NCBI GenBank assembly: GCA_013397845.1
Contig: VZTG01007434.1
Span: 1,120,073-1,184,072, forward strand
Direction of reading: 5' to 3'
Source: Melanocharis versteri
Lineage: Eukaryota; Chordata; Aves; Passeriformes; Melanocharitidae
Length of the DNA: 64,000 nucleotides
Part shown: piece by piece, positions 50,626 to 61,130 of the stretch
Numbering within the stretch: the stretch's first letter is position 1
Layout of the letters: each line of letters opens with the position of its first letter
Position numbers and translations under genes: made by a program
The notes under the pieces: model-generated
What the model saw: only the letters and a program-made list of their open reading frames with translations
What the model was told of the DNA's origin: nothing
Databases searched by the model: none

Positions 50626-51703
50626 TTATATCACTGATATAAATAATCTTTGGAAATATTTCACTGCTCTTGAGAAAGCCTGTTCAAACCTGTCTTCTCT
50701 TCCTAAGTCTTTCAGCTGTTTGATGAAGCCAGGTAACCTCTCAATTGATTGTGTTGAAAACCGGCAGAACGATTTTACCAAAATAGAAGCAACTTCACAT
50801 TTTTTACTTTTAGCATGATATAAGATAGAGCAACTTTTACCTGACTTTTTTTTCCTTTTGTGGAAAGCACTGTATACTGATGAAATAGCCACATCAAAAT
50901 GATGCAGGCCTAACATGTTTTTTTTTTTCTCATCACTATCTTACTCCTTGCATTGAAATTGATAATATCTGTGGTTCAGTCTCTTCCTTTTGCTAATCCG
51001 CAATTTCAGAACCTCTTGCAGTTTTAGGAAGTTGAAGAATAACAATTAAGAAAATAACTAAAACTACCCATTTTCTTTAAAATTTTTTTTTTGAATAGGA
51101 GAAAAAAGAGGGTGGTAGAAGAATGCCAAACTTTTTTGTTCTCCTGTCTGTGACATAATTTCAATTTGAAGCTTTGTTAATAGCTAGTTTAATTTACTGT
51201 TTGAAAAGTTGAGACAGTTATTGCTCTTGTCAGAATAATAATAATAAAAATATTATACACTATTTCTGCAGAGAAGTTTTGGAGCTGTCCCAACAGTGGG
51301 CTTCACTGGATGACTGATATTGTGCAGTAGGTACAGGTATCCCATATTTCCCTTGAACACTCTCAGTGCTATGTGCATTCCCTCTTGTATCATCCATATA
51401 GCAGAGAGTAAATCTCTCATGTAATTTCTGTAAAAATTTCTTCCCTAGCTGTGAAGTCATAATCATCTCATAGTGTAGTTCTTTGACTGCTGTTCGACAT
51501 TGCTGTAGTTGAAGTGAAGATGATTTTAACCCTTTCTCTGGAAGCAAATTAAAATAACTTTCTTGCAACATCTTTTCCTAATTATTTTTATATATCATTG
51601 GAGTAATACCTAAACTGATATCTCTGAGAACCAAAGGGAAAATAATATGGAACCACTTCCATGAAAACCAAAGGTTAGATAAGGATTGACAGCTCTTTTG
51701 AAC
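50626..51703 (-). pseudogene. two protein-like minus-strand tracts, function unknown
   Basis: On the minus strand one tract is open from 51703 to 51263 with a single in-frame TAG (51578-51580), about 146 codons. In a different frame a second tract is open from 51045 to 50629 with a single TAA (50941-50943), about 138 codons. Between them (about 51046-51262) stops are frequent in all frames. The translations look protein-like in composition, with basic and aromatic residues and no low complexity (for example CRTAVKELHYEMIMTSQLG in the first and RLPGFIKQLKDLGREDRF in the second). I do not recognise the family. Exons of an unknown gene, a decayed retrocopy, or coincidence all remain possible; frames of this length with one stop are not rare in 64 kb. 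Confidence 0.17.
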
Positions 51704-53329
51704 TTAAAATATGTGGGAGGGTGGGGATGTAGAAAGTGACATATGGTGTGTAGATGTTAAATGTTAAAATGTGTGTCTGACAGTAAACAGCAGTTAGCTA
51801 CTGTTTAATGCTACTCGTATCCTGGTTTGTAAAGACAGTGTTTGAAGGGGCCTAGAGTACCCTGTTATCATTGTCTTTGCTGAGACCATGTTCTGACTCG
51901 TGGAGCACCCTCGTGATAATAGGGGCTGGCTTATTTTAATAAAGATGTGTGTCTCTGTGTTCCCTCAGAGAGGCTAGCTCACCTGTCGGCTACAATAACA
52001 TCCGCTTCACTACACACCAGCTTTGAGCATACTCCAGCAGCTTGGAAAAAGCACAGCTACTTGGGAAAATGCAGGTCAGAAATGCCCCCCCGAGATGCCA
52101 ATATAATAGTACTTCTTTTGGCAAACACTTGTTTTGGATATAACCTTCCAACAGCTCTGTGGTCCTGGCCCTTGTGGAGTCCAGGAGTTCTGGGCACCCT
52201 GAAAGAACTGGAAGTCCTTAACCTCACTTCATTGTTCACACTGCTGTTATCATGCCTGGTTTTCCCATGCTGACAGATGATGGTTTTTGGCACATGCAGT
52301 AATCCTAACTACTGTTCTATCGTTCAGTCCTGTCCTCACTGCTCCTGATGTAAGTGCCAGATTGTCTGTGTGCCACTTTGCTGTTTCTGCCTCAAGTTTC
52401 CCTCCCCTTATTTTTCTGGATGTGGTGGGAAAAAATCCTGTATTTCCACTTTCTTCTTCCTTGGGATCCTATGTTATCCTGTCTGTGACTAACAAAAAGT
52501 AAACATTTTCTATGTGTTTTCTTTTTAATCAACATTGCGTGTTTAGGTGGACAATAGTATAGTTGAAGTTTTCCCATTTTGAAATAGCATTAACGACTCA
52601 CAGCAGAAAGAACAAACACACACTTCAGGCTTCTGGTATTACTATAACCTAAATCTTGTTATTCAGAACAAACCCAAGCTTTTTCTGTATGGGGTGAGTA
52701 GTCCAGCCTTCGGCCTATCTCGACTTCTCACCTTTCTCAGCTGAGATACCCTGTTCATATTTCCGTGCTGTAAGGAGAACCAACTGGCTGCATCCCACTA
52801 GTGAAAGCCAACAAATATAAAGAGCTCTCCAAAGTCAACATGAAGATTTAACCTTCGTGGAAGGGTTCAAGCTAAAGGAAACTATTTTAAAACTGGAGCT
52901 ATTTTTACTGTGATGAGCATGCTTAAATCATGTCATGGGGCATGGCATGGGTTACCCATTGCTGGTGTCAAATGAGTTGGCTGCAGACGACCCTGTCAGT
53001 CGGACAAAACAGCTTGCACAGTGAGGCATGCTAATTCTTCTCATATGCTTATGGAGCAGTGCCTCCTTTTATTGCGCCAGATGCAAAGAAATTTGGAGCT
53101 TGCTCAATGCTCTCTAACGTGTTCCCAGTTGTGCTGTGTGGACATGGTTTTTATCACCTTAGAAATGTGAACCTTTTTGAACATGTCCTTTTTTCTATAT
53201 AAATATCTTTTCTGCTACTGCCTATTGCCCCTTCTGCTATGTGCAGAATTTCCCTGATTTTTCTGTGAAGTGGAAAAGAACCTGTGATTTTTCTTGAGGG
53301 GTGGTGCTTCAATTATAAAACCATAAACT
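51704..53329. other. unique non-coding sequence
   Basis: No gene recognised. Frames on opposite strands overlap at 51947-52293 without any motif. Confidence 0.5.
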
Positions 53330-53760
53330 AAATGAGAGCCTTAATTATAATGGAAAACAGATTCGAATATTGTCATCTGCCTTGCTGGGGAGCCAAGGGG
53401 AGATTAAAAAGCCAGTGGCCTAAATTTATGTTATTTGTATTTCTGTGAGTCAAACCTCAATCATGTAAAACAGCCAGTAGGCCTGTATTAATGGGAGAGG
53501 CCAAGAGAACTGAATCTCAAAGGGCTGTTGCCCTTAGGACATGGTACATTATGATAATGTGATGAAGAATAATTACCAAATGTGAAATATATATTGTCAA
53601 ACATGAGAGCAAGCTATTCCTAACTGAAAATGAGGATGTGAGAAAGACAGTGAATGCCAAGCAGCCGGGGCTTGGTTTCTAAAGCCACCTCCACTAAAGC
53701 TGGCTGTTGAGGCAGTGAATTGTCCTTCAGTTCCTGCAGGCTGAGGTAGATCAGTGGGAT
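53330..53760. promoter_or_regulatory. candidate conserved non-coding block
   Basis: Repeat-free sequence with no open frame. It contains GCCTTAATTATAATGG, GGCCTAAATTTATG, GTCAAACCTCAATCATG, GTAGGCCTGTATTAATGGG, AGAATAATTACC and AGGGCTGTTGCCCTTAGG (short inverted repeat AGGGC...GCCCT). Balanced composition plus clustered ATTA cores is the texture of vertebrate enhancers. The assignment is inferred, not measured. Confidence 0.22.
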
Positions 53761-54764
53761 GGAGTAAGCTTGCCTTGTTTGTATTGAAGCCAGACCTTAA
53801 TGCGTGCTGCAGAAATCATCCTGATGACGACCACTGTTATGATAAAGCCCACTGAATGGCTGTGATGACAAAAGTGTTAGACTTCACCAAACGATATTAA
53901 AAGATGATGCGAAATTGGAATGGAAGACTTTATGTATGTATGAGCCATTGATGTTGGTTATTTCTGACAAAATACATCAGTGCTTCCTTTCTCTTCTTTC
54001 TAAGTGTGGTAGGATTTTTTTCAACAGCTTTTTTTGTGGCTGTTGCGCATGATGTTTTCTGCATTAATATTGTGTTTGTCACATGGAGGGTGTGACACAG
54101 AGCATCGGCAGTCCTCTGGCTGCTTCTCTTTTCCTATTTGTGTAGTGCCTGGCAGCAGGGTTGTATCCATGCCCTCCTTTCCTTGCCGTTTGTCTTCAGG
54201 CAAACCATACTGCATGTACTGCAAGATTTGTTCTCGGCTCTTCAGTCATTAGAGTAAGCTACTCCATGATGTGGTGTAAATGTATGGAAGCACAGGACAA
54301 CCTTGCAAATTTGTGACTTTGCTTGACAGGCCATAGGTGCCCACATAGGTGTAACCATAAATACCTAGCCAGCTTGACTGAATTCAGTGATGTTGTTTTC
54401 ATGTTTCAAGTTATGCACAAATTAAGTGTTTTGTTGGACCAACCTTTTATTACAGAGGTTTGTACAAATTCTGAGTGAAATCTGTCTATAAAAAACTCAG
54501 GTAAGAGTACTTAAAATAGAAACATGTCCAGCTAATGAGGCAAAATGAATTTTTAATGAGTTTTCTCTCTTGGGAGAAAAGACTGATTTAGCAACTGGAT
54601 ATAATCAACTATAGACCAAAACTGTTAGCAAATTTGTAACATATACTTCTTTTTTTCAAACTAACATACTTGTGAAATAACTTCCTCTTGAGATATTATC
54701 TGGTTTAGGTGTTATATTGTTGGTATTTTCACAGCTCTCAAGGCTGCTAGCTGTGTGTCTCATT
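53761..54764. other. unique non-coding sequence
   Basis: No gene or repeat recognised. Opposite-strand frames at 54021-54252 overlap each other and lack motifs. Confidence 0.5.
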
Positions 54765-54945
54765 TTACAGAATATCATACCTACACACTACTACTGCTTT
54801 GTAGGTTGGAATTGTCGTCCCATTGTAAAGATGGGGAGCTGGTGTTCGGGTTAGCCTGGTCAAGATCAAATAGGGAATTTCGGAAGAGAAAACCCCTGAC
54901 TCTGTGCTTCAGAATAGTACTCAAAGCACTGCTGTCTCTACTTCA
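54765..54945 (+). mobile_element. MIR-like SINE relict
   Basis: TCCCATTGTAAAGATGGGGA, then GTTAGCCTGGTCAAGATCAA, a GGGAATTTCGGAAG segment, and ACCCCTGACTCTGTGCTTCA follow the order of the MIR/CORE-SINE body and tail (CCCATTTTACAGATGGGGAAACTGAGG...GCCCAAGGTCAC...GAACCC...CTGACTC). The divergence is high, as expected for a Mesozoic SINE in a bird genome. A 69-codon open frame crosses it by chance. Confidence 0.45.
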
Positions 54946-55784
54946 TTGCCTGTCAGGCCAATAAACATCAATAAATCACTGGAAACAGCTTCTTTCTGTT
55001 GTTAAACTAAATAGCTTCTTGTTGCTCCTTATGCAAATCTAGCATCTTATAAGTGTTTTTTCAAGTTACTGAAGGAAGAATTTTAATAGTTTGGGAATCT
55101 TACCCATAAAGAAAAATACATTAATACATATCCATATTTGGTGATCACTAATCTTGGATTGCACAAATGTGTGGATCAGAGGCTAGACATGTAAAATAAT
55201 GGAACAATCAAAGTAAATGGGCACTTCTGGAAAATACTGCCCTTTTAAAAGCAAGAGACAGAAGTGTTTAGGGTAAATAAATACAAATAAGCCTTAATTT
55301 GCACTTCAGATTTTTTTATACTACAGACAAACAAATAAATGAGATTTTAAAAGACTGTATCAAGTATATGCCTTTTGTCTCCACCCACTTTTATGTTTTT
55401 CCTTTATAATTCCTAACTGTGTGACTTGTAGCTAAAAGGTTAAACAGTAAACAGTGAAAGATTTTTCCTCTGTTTCTCTTGATTTTTGTTATGGTTTAAG
55501 GATAAGAGAGAGGTGAATCATTGTCTGGATCCAGGATCCAGTCTTCACTTACTTCTTGGATATAGATCAATTCCTAGAGCCATGTTTTAGACATGGTATT
55601 AGTTTTGTTTTTCCTGAGTTGGATTGGAAATAGAGCTTTTCTGTTTCACAGTCTTCCAGACATTACCATACAGTTGAGAGAGGTAGATGTCAAATAAAAA
55701 TATAAGGACTCGTGAAATTCTGTCCACAAACCTCTGTAAGGAAGTGTGGTAAAGCAACAGTTGTAGTATAATCTTTGGTCTGAA
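54946..55784. other. mostly unique sequence upstream of the RT relict
   Basis: No gene recognised in most of this stretch. The last 120 bases (about 55660-55784) contain short, frame-shifted phrases that could be the N-terminal extension of the reverse transcriptase downstream, but stops are frequent and I do not include them in the element. Confidence 0.45.
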
Positions 55785-56214
55785 ACCATCTCCCTCTCTC
55801 AGTTTGCCCTTAGGCCAATGTTAATTGCTGAAAAGCCAAATGGTATGAACAGGTTTTCAGAGTACAGAACTGCTGAAAAATAAATGCTATAAGAAAACAA
55901 GATAAATACCCAGTGCTAAGAAATGATGATTCTCTAGATTTCCTCAGTCAAGCAATATTTATCAGGTGCATTGATTTAACTAGCGGCTATTGGCAGTTAC
56001 AAATGGATGATGACAGGAAACAAAAAACCACCTTCATTTGCCATAAGGGGGCTTTTCATTTTAATGTAATGCCTCTTGGAATTACCAGTGTCCCGACTAC
56101 ATTTCAAAGATTAATGAACATCATCCTGTCAGGTTTAATATATCATACTTCTCTAGTACACTTGGACAGGAGACTGTTCTCATAGATTCCCGGAGTTTTC
56201 AATGACACTTAGGA
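55785..56214 (+). mobile_element. degraded Ty3/gypsy-type reverse transcriptase domain
   Basis: The stretch encodes, in order, the conserved blocks of an LTR-retrotransposon RT. A first frame (55791-55880) gives a diverged SP-type lead-in, MLIAEKPNG and RFSEYR. A frame change near 55880 leads into INAIRKQDKYP, then the catalytic block with IDLTSGYWQL, then KTTFICHKGAFHFNV and MPLGITSVPTTFQRLMN. The YxDD box is degraded to HLDR, so the catalytic second Asp is lost. After a TAG at 56183-56185 another frame carries SRSFQ-stop-HLG, matching the block after YxDD. The SGYWQ and MPxG...TFQRLM signatures are those of Ty3/gypsy (Metaviridae), not of CR1 or avian retroviruses. Protease, RNase H, integrase and LTRs are not visible. 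At least two frameshifts and two or three stops make it non-functional as an enzyme. The longest intact frame is 55913-56185. Confidence 0.87.
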
Positions 56215-59200
56215 GATTTTTTTTTAACACATAACTTCTGAAAGGAACTAAATATTTAGAGTTTTGAGGAGAGCTTTCATTCCAATCTGGCTACATAGTA
56301 AATACTATAAAATTAATTTGTGTCTGTGGAAAACAAAAGTGACTTAAAATGTTGTGGGATCATGCAGAAAGTTCCATATAGCTATGTCCTATTTTCCTGG
56401 AAGTAGTACTATATCGTGTAAATGTAAGGAAGCAAAAAAATTGCTCTTAGACATCAGGAATCATGTAACAACCTCACTTAGTCTCATGGGTCTCTTACAA
56501 AAGTGGGACTGAATCAGGAAAATGTGTTCTCCATTTTCTGTAATTTGAAGAATATAGTACAGTAGGTTAAAAAAAATTGATAGTAAAGATGATATGAATA
56601 AACAAATCAAGTTGAAAATTTAGTAATCCAAAGTTACAGTAATTTAGGCTTAAGTTTATTTTATTTCAATGAGTTTACTTCATTAAGCTCAGAAAATACA
56701 CAACCACAATTTTTTAATATAAACCACACTATGCTGTTGTGATGAAATAACATAAAAAAAGAATAATTTTCTCTTTCTTGAAAAATCTTTGAATTGTAGT
56801 CTAGATGCCATTAACCAATACTTACTTTTTGACACACATGAAACATATTCCAAAACTAGAAAAATGAAATAATTTTCTATATTATATATTTGGTTCATTA
56901 TTCTGTATATGTTATACTCCACAAGCAAACTTTCTTTCTTCTTTTACTCTAGGGAAAATCTTCATTTCTGAGGTAAAATGAGATTTTTCCTGACTTATTA
57001 TGTATCACGGGCTTCATTCATAAATTGTTTTAGCAATGGAGTACCTCACAGTGTAATTTGATCTTCAAAAAACATTTTCCAGTGGATGGATAGCTTTCCA
57101 TAATTATTATAGTAAATATAAAATTGATTGAGTTATATATGTGTTTATTTAATTCATGTGTGATTTATCTATTTCATATAGAATGTTCCATTAGCTTCCT
57201 GTAACTCATAAACAAAATAACCTATGGAAAACAGGAAAGGCATATGCTACTTGACATTAAAATTAGTCTTCACATTAATGTTAAGATTTTGTTTCAGGGT
57301 GAATTTTCATGTCAAAGGTGCACAGAGCATCTTTGATGCTGTCTTCTTTTGATTTGTATAAATATATTCCTACTGGTCTTTTAAAATTCTTAGACAAAAC
57401 CTTAACAAATTCCAAAAGGTAGAACAGTGCATATGGGTAAGGGCATCAATGGAAACTACATATATATAATTTCAAGGAAAATGAAACACCAGCAAATACC
57501 AATAACTGTGGTGGAATATTCGTCACTAGGATTTTATATTAAGGTCAGGTATTTCATTAAAAACAGCTTCCATCTAACTACAAGTTACCAGTCTTGCCTC
57601 AGAAATGATTCTGTGACATTGTACAGCTTCTCTTATGCAGTAAGTTGAAATATAGAATCATTGTGGCTCCTGATTTTAAATCTCTGAATAATTCCTTTAC
57701 TTTGATTCGCAGAATATAAATGTCCAGATGAACTAACAGTTTTGACTAGCCTTTCTCCTTTTTTATGGTAGTCTTGGGACAGCTGCAAGGTAGTGACATA
57801 CTTGGGCTGATTTTTTCATTTTGGCATCTAAAATTTTGTGCAAAATAAGTTGTAAAACCTCTTTATGGGCAGGATTTTTTTTTTAAGAGTAAATGCGGTG
57901 GGTTTGTTTTTGTTATTAATATTGTCATAAATAAACAAAAATGTTCTGTGATCAGAACATCTAATGCAGCTGAAACTAAACAGTCTGCTGTGTTTCACGT
58001 CAAAACTCTTGAAATCACTGCTTTGCTCTAGACTTCTGAAATTGCTAAGGAAATGCTGTAGTTAACAAAAATGCCTGACAAAGAATTCTCAACCTGAACA
58101 AGATGTTTTGTGAGCTGTATGGGCAATCTTTGTGTCCTTTGGCTGCAACACCTTGCCTTAAATAAGCAGCAGTGCAAAAGTAAGTAAGACTGAACAGAGG
58201 CGTGCAGTGTGGGAAGCACACAGTGCTACTCACCTTTTTGGTGGAAAACCACTTGGTCATTATTCCTTTTTACGTGCACTGATTTTTAAGAAGAATCCTG
58301 AGAATCTTCACATTGAATTCCTCTTCCACATTAGCTGTTGGAAATGTAATGGGTTAAATGGATGAGAAAGAGATATCTGATAGTGACTACTCATAAATCT
58401 GATTTCTTTAGATTTGGGAAAATCCTAATGCATCAAAATGGGTTTTCATTTTTGCAGTAAATTTTGAAAAACAGCCCACGCCTTCATAGCAGCACAGCTT
58501 TTAATTAGATGTATTGTGATATCTGGGATAATTTTTTGGGTGTCTCAGAATCTTCATAAATTGCTGGACATAGCTCTTAATGTTATTTATTACTTCTGCT
58601 GTGTAAGGCTTGCTTTGCAAGGTGGAAATATCAATTATTTATTCCATTCCGTAGTTGTCTAGGATATTTCTCCCAATCACCTCTGGCCTTCATCCTTAGC
58701 CATACCTCATTCACCTCTAGTGTGCACATGTGGTGTTATTAGCTGTGATATCAGTGAGAAGCCCCTTTCCTATGCTGTGACGCTGCGGCGTTTTTGGGGC
58801 TCACGGTACTTATCATCCCAGCCGCAGAAAGATCTGGTCCCTCTGAGGTGTAAAAAAAGGGTTAAACATTAGATGTCTATCAACTCATAAACTTGACGAA
58901 GCAGAGGAGGCAATTGTGTCTTACACTTGTTCCACCATTTCCTTCTCTCTTGCTAGAAAGTATTTGTTCCTTTTACCCAGAAAACTGAAGTTATCTGCTC
59001 ATGTTTCTCAACTAAATTGTTAAAAATCTCCTGTGTAGGTTAGTGACTGTTTCTAAATTTTGTGCCTGGAACAAGTGTGCTGTAAATTCTTCTGTTGTCT
59101 TATTAAGCCCATTACAGCTTTAGTCATTTTTGTCAACCCTCTCAGTGGTGTGCTGAGATGCTGAAGACCTAATTTTGTCAAACTAGTTTTATCAGACTTT

Positions 59201-59579
59201 ATTAAGTCTTATTGAAGAAACAAATCTTGAAAAAATATTAGACTACAACTCTGTTTTGTTTCCTGGACTGATTTTGAAGCTGCCATTCTCTTCTGCAGAG
59301 TTCTTTGAGATTTCAAATTTGGGCTACAGTAAAACCTTCTGTAGTTTTATGGATGGCTTTTTAAAGATGAGAGGGTTTTTTTTGCATGCTGGTAGAGCCC
59401 TTAGACTGGCCCCGAGGAGGCCCACTTCCAAATATTTTTCTTGATATTGCCATACTTAGCTGTGGTAATATCAATTACCTATTTGGGTTGTGTGTTTGTT
59501 AGAACAGTTGCACTCTGTCTATGCCATTAAACAGTGTTTGGAGCAAAGACTTTCATTGGAAGATCAATGGGAGGCATGG
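56215..59579. other. AT-rich unique segment, no gene seen
   Basis: About 3.3 kb without a supportable gene. A T-run follows the RT relict at about 56217-56224. No integrase-like or LTR-like sequence could be read downstream of it. The short frames (for example 57427-57648 plus, 58028-58260 minus) show no motif. Confidence 0.5.
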
Positions 59580-59822
59580 TGGGAAGACAAGAGGCAGCAA
59601 GCCCAAGCTGGAACATGAGAGAGTCCAACCATGTATAAGGACAATCTTTTTCCCCATGAGTTCAGTCAAGCACTGGAACAAGTTGCTTAGGGAGGGTGGA
59701 CAAACTCTATCCTTGACACTTGCAAAATTCACCTGTATAATGTCCTGAGTAACCTGTTCTGACCTCAGAGCTGACCCTGCTTTGAGCAGAAGATTGAGCC
59801 GTAGACCTCCCTTAAGTTCCCT
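59580..59822 (+). mobile_element. CR1 LINE, 3' fragment
   Basis: GAAGACAAGAGGCAGCAAGC, CAAGCTGGAACATGAGAGAG, GCACTGGAACAAGTTGCTTA, GGGAGGGTGGACAAACTC, CTGAGTAACCTGTTCTGACC and TGACCCTGCTTTGAGCAGAA follow the CR1 order at the end of ORF2 and in the 3' UTR. The copy ends in a degraded GACCTCCCTTAAGTTCCC. It is moderately diverged and its terminal repeat is lost. A 75-codon frame overlapping it (59521-59748) is a CR1 by-product, not a host gene. Confidence 0.82.
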
Positions 59823-60719
59823 TTGGATATTGGATAAGCAGTTTTTCAGTCCATTTACACATACATTCCTTACAGAAGCAGGAACTGTTAACAGTTCTCT
59901 AAGTTTTCACTCTAAGATTTCATCATCTAGTTACTAATTTAAACATTTAACTTAGAATTTCTATAGAGTTTTTTAAAAATACTAAGCAAAGTGCCTTTTC
60001 CTTTAAGCCCCTTTTACACAGAAAGCTGTATTAAAAACCAAACCAGAACTACACATATCAGGAAATATTTTGTTTGGGGTCCTGGCCCCTATAAGCCAAA
60101 CAAAACGTTCCCAGATTTAGCTCAGAATAGACAAGAATATTTTATGCAAGCTCAGACACTGCAGTAAATAATCTGTGTTGAAGAGGTAAGTATATCAATT
60201 GCTTATATCTATACTGTGTACATTGCTGTGAGCCTAATATTAATAGCGATTGGAGTGAATACTCATGTGTATATGTAAGTATCCCTAATTAATTTAGAAT
60301 TTGTGACTGTATCACTGCAGTAAGGTGGTGCATTTCGTTGCTATATGATTGTTCAGTGAGCAGCCTCATTTGCTCATGGAATTGACATTGTAGCATTCTG
60401 CTTTCAAATGCATTATCCATCCTGAACCGAACACAAGCCACATAAAAACCTAAGAAAATGATTCTTCCCTGAAAGATAATGCCACATAATTGAGTCTCTG
60501 TATAGGTTGTTTGGAGACAGTAAGAAAGAAATGTAAAACAGCATCCCTGAAACTGGTACAGCTTGTAAAATCTTGTTAAGCCATGTTAAAAAAAATACAT
60601 TAATGCCCCCATTAGAAGCTGCAGTTTATTTATTGCATCCTATTCTTTAGCTCTGGTAGACATAGTCTCTTTTTTAATCTTCCATCCGTCCTTCCCCCTC
60701 CCCTTTGAAAGTGCACTCA
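59823..60719. other. unique non-coding sequence
   Basis: No gene or repeat recognised. Confidence 0.55.
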
Positions 60720-61130
60720 TTGAACTCTTGGCAATTAGTGTAATTGAAATTTATTGACAATGCGGCCGTCTGCTGAAGCTTCATTGTTCCGAGTGCTTAG
60801 TGCACAGTGCTATTGAGCAGTGCCATGGCAGTGTCAGACAGCTCATACCTTGCTCAATTATATCAATGGACCAGTGACTGCCAAAGGTTCCTTTGGGGGT
60901 ACGAATGTTACTTAGTGATAAGAGCCTTTCGAAACAGAATCCCTGGGCCCCATCTCTAGTGGGAGATGGAAATGAAATATGTATTTCTCTGCTGTGGAAA
61001 ATTAATGTAATTGGCTGCCTTAAAAAGCTTTGACAAGTTGACCTGTTTGAAATCTGAGGAGGGCTTATACTGCAGTATCATATTATCTCCAACATAAAAC
61101 CCCTCCTTTGGTGGCAGTGACAGTGGGATA
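60720..61130. promoter_or_regulatory. candidate conserved regulatory block
   Basis: Unique, repeat-free sequence of balanced composition with no open frame. It carries GGCAATTAGTGTAATTG (paired homeodomain-like cores), CTTCATTGTTCC (SOX-like ATTGTT), the 10-bp palindrome TGCCATGGCA, CTCAATTATATCAATGG and GGAAAATTAATGTAATTGGC. Of all the blocks in the window this one most resembles an ultraconserved vertebrate enhancer, in the dense succession of cores over 400 bp. Conservation and activity are inferred only. Confidence 0.33.

Noticed and set aside
59521..59748. 75-codon plus-strand frame
   Set aside because: It overlaps a CR1 fragment and is a remnant or by-product of it, not a host gene.
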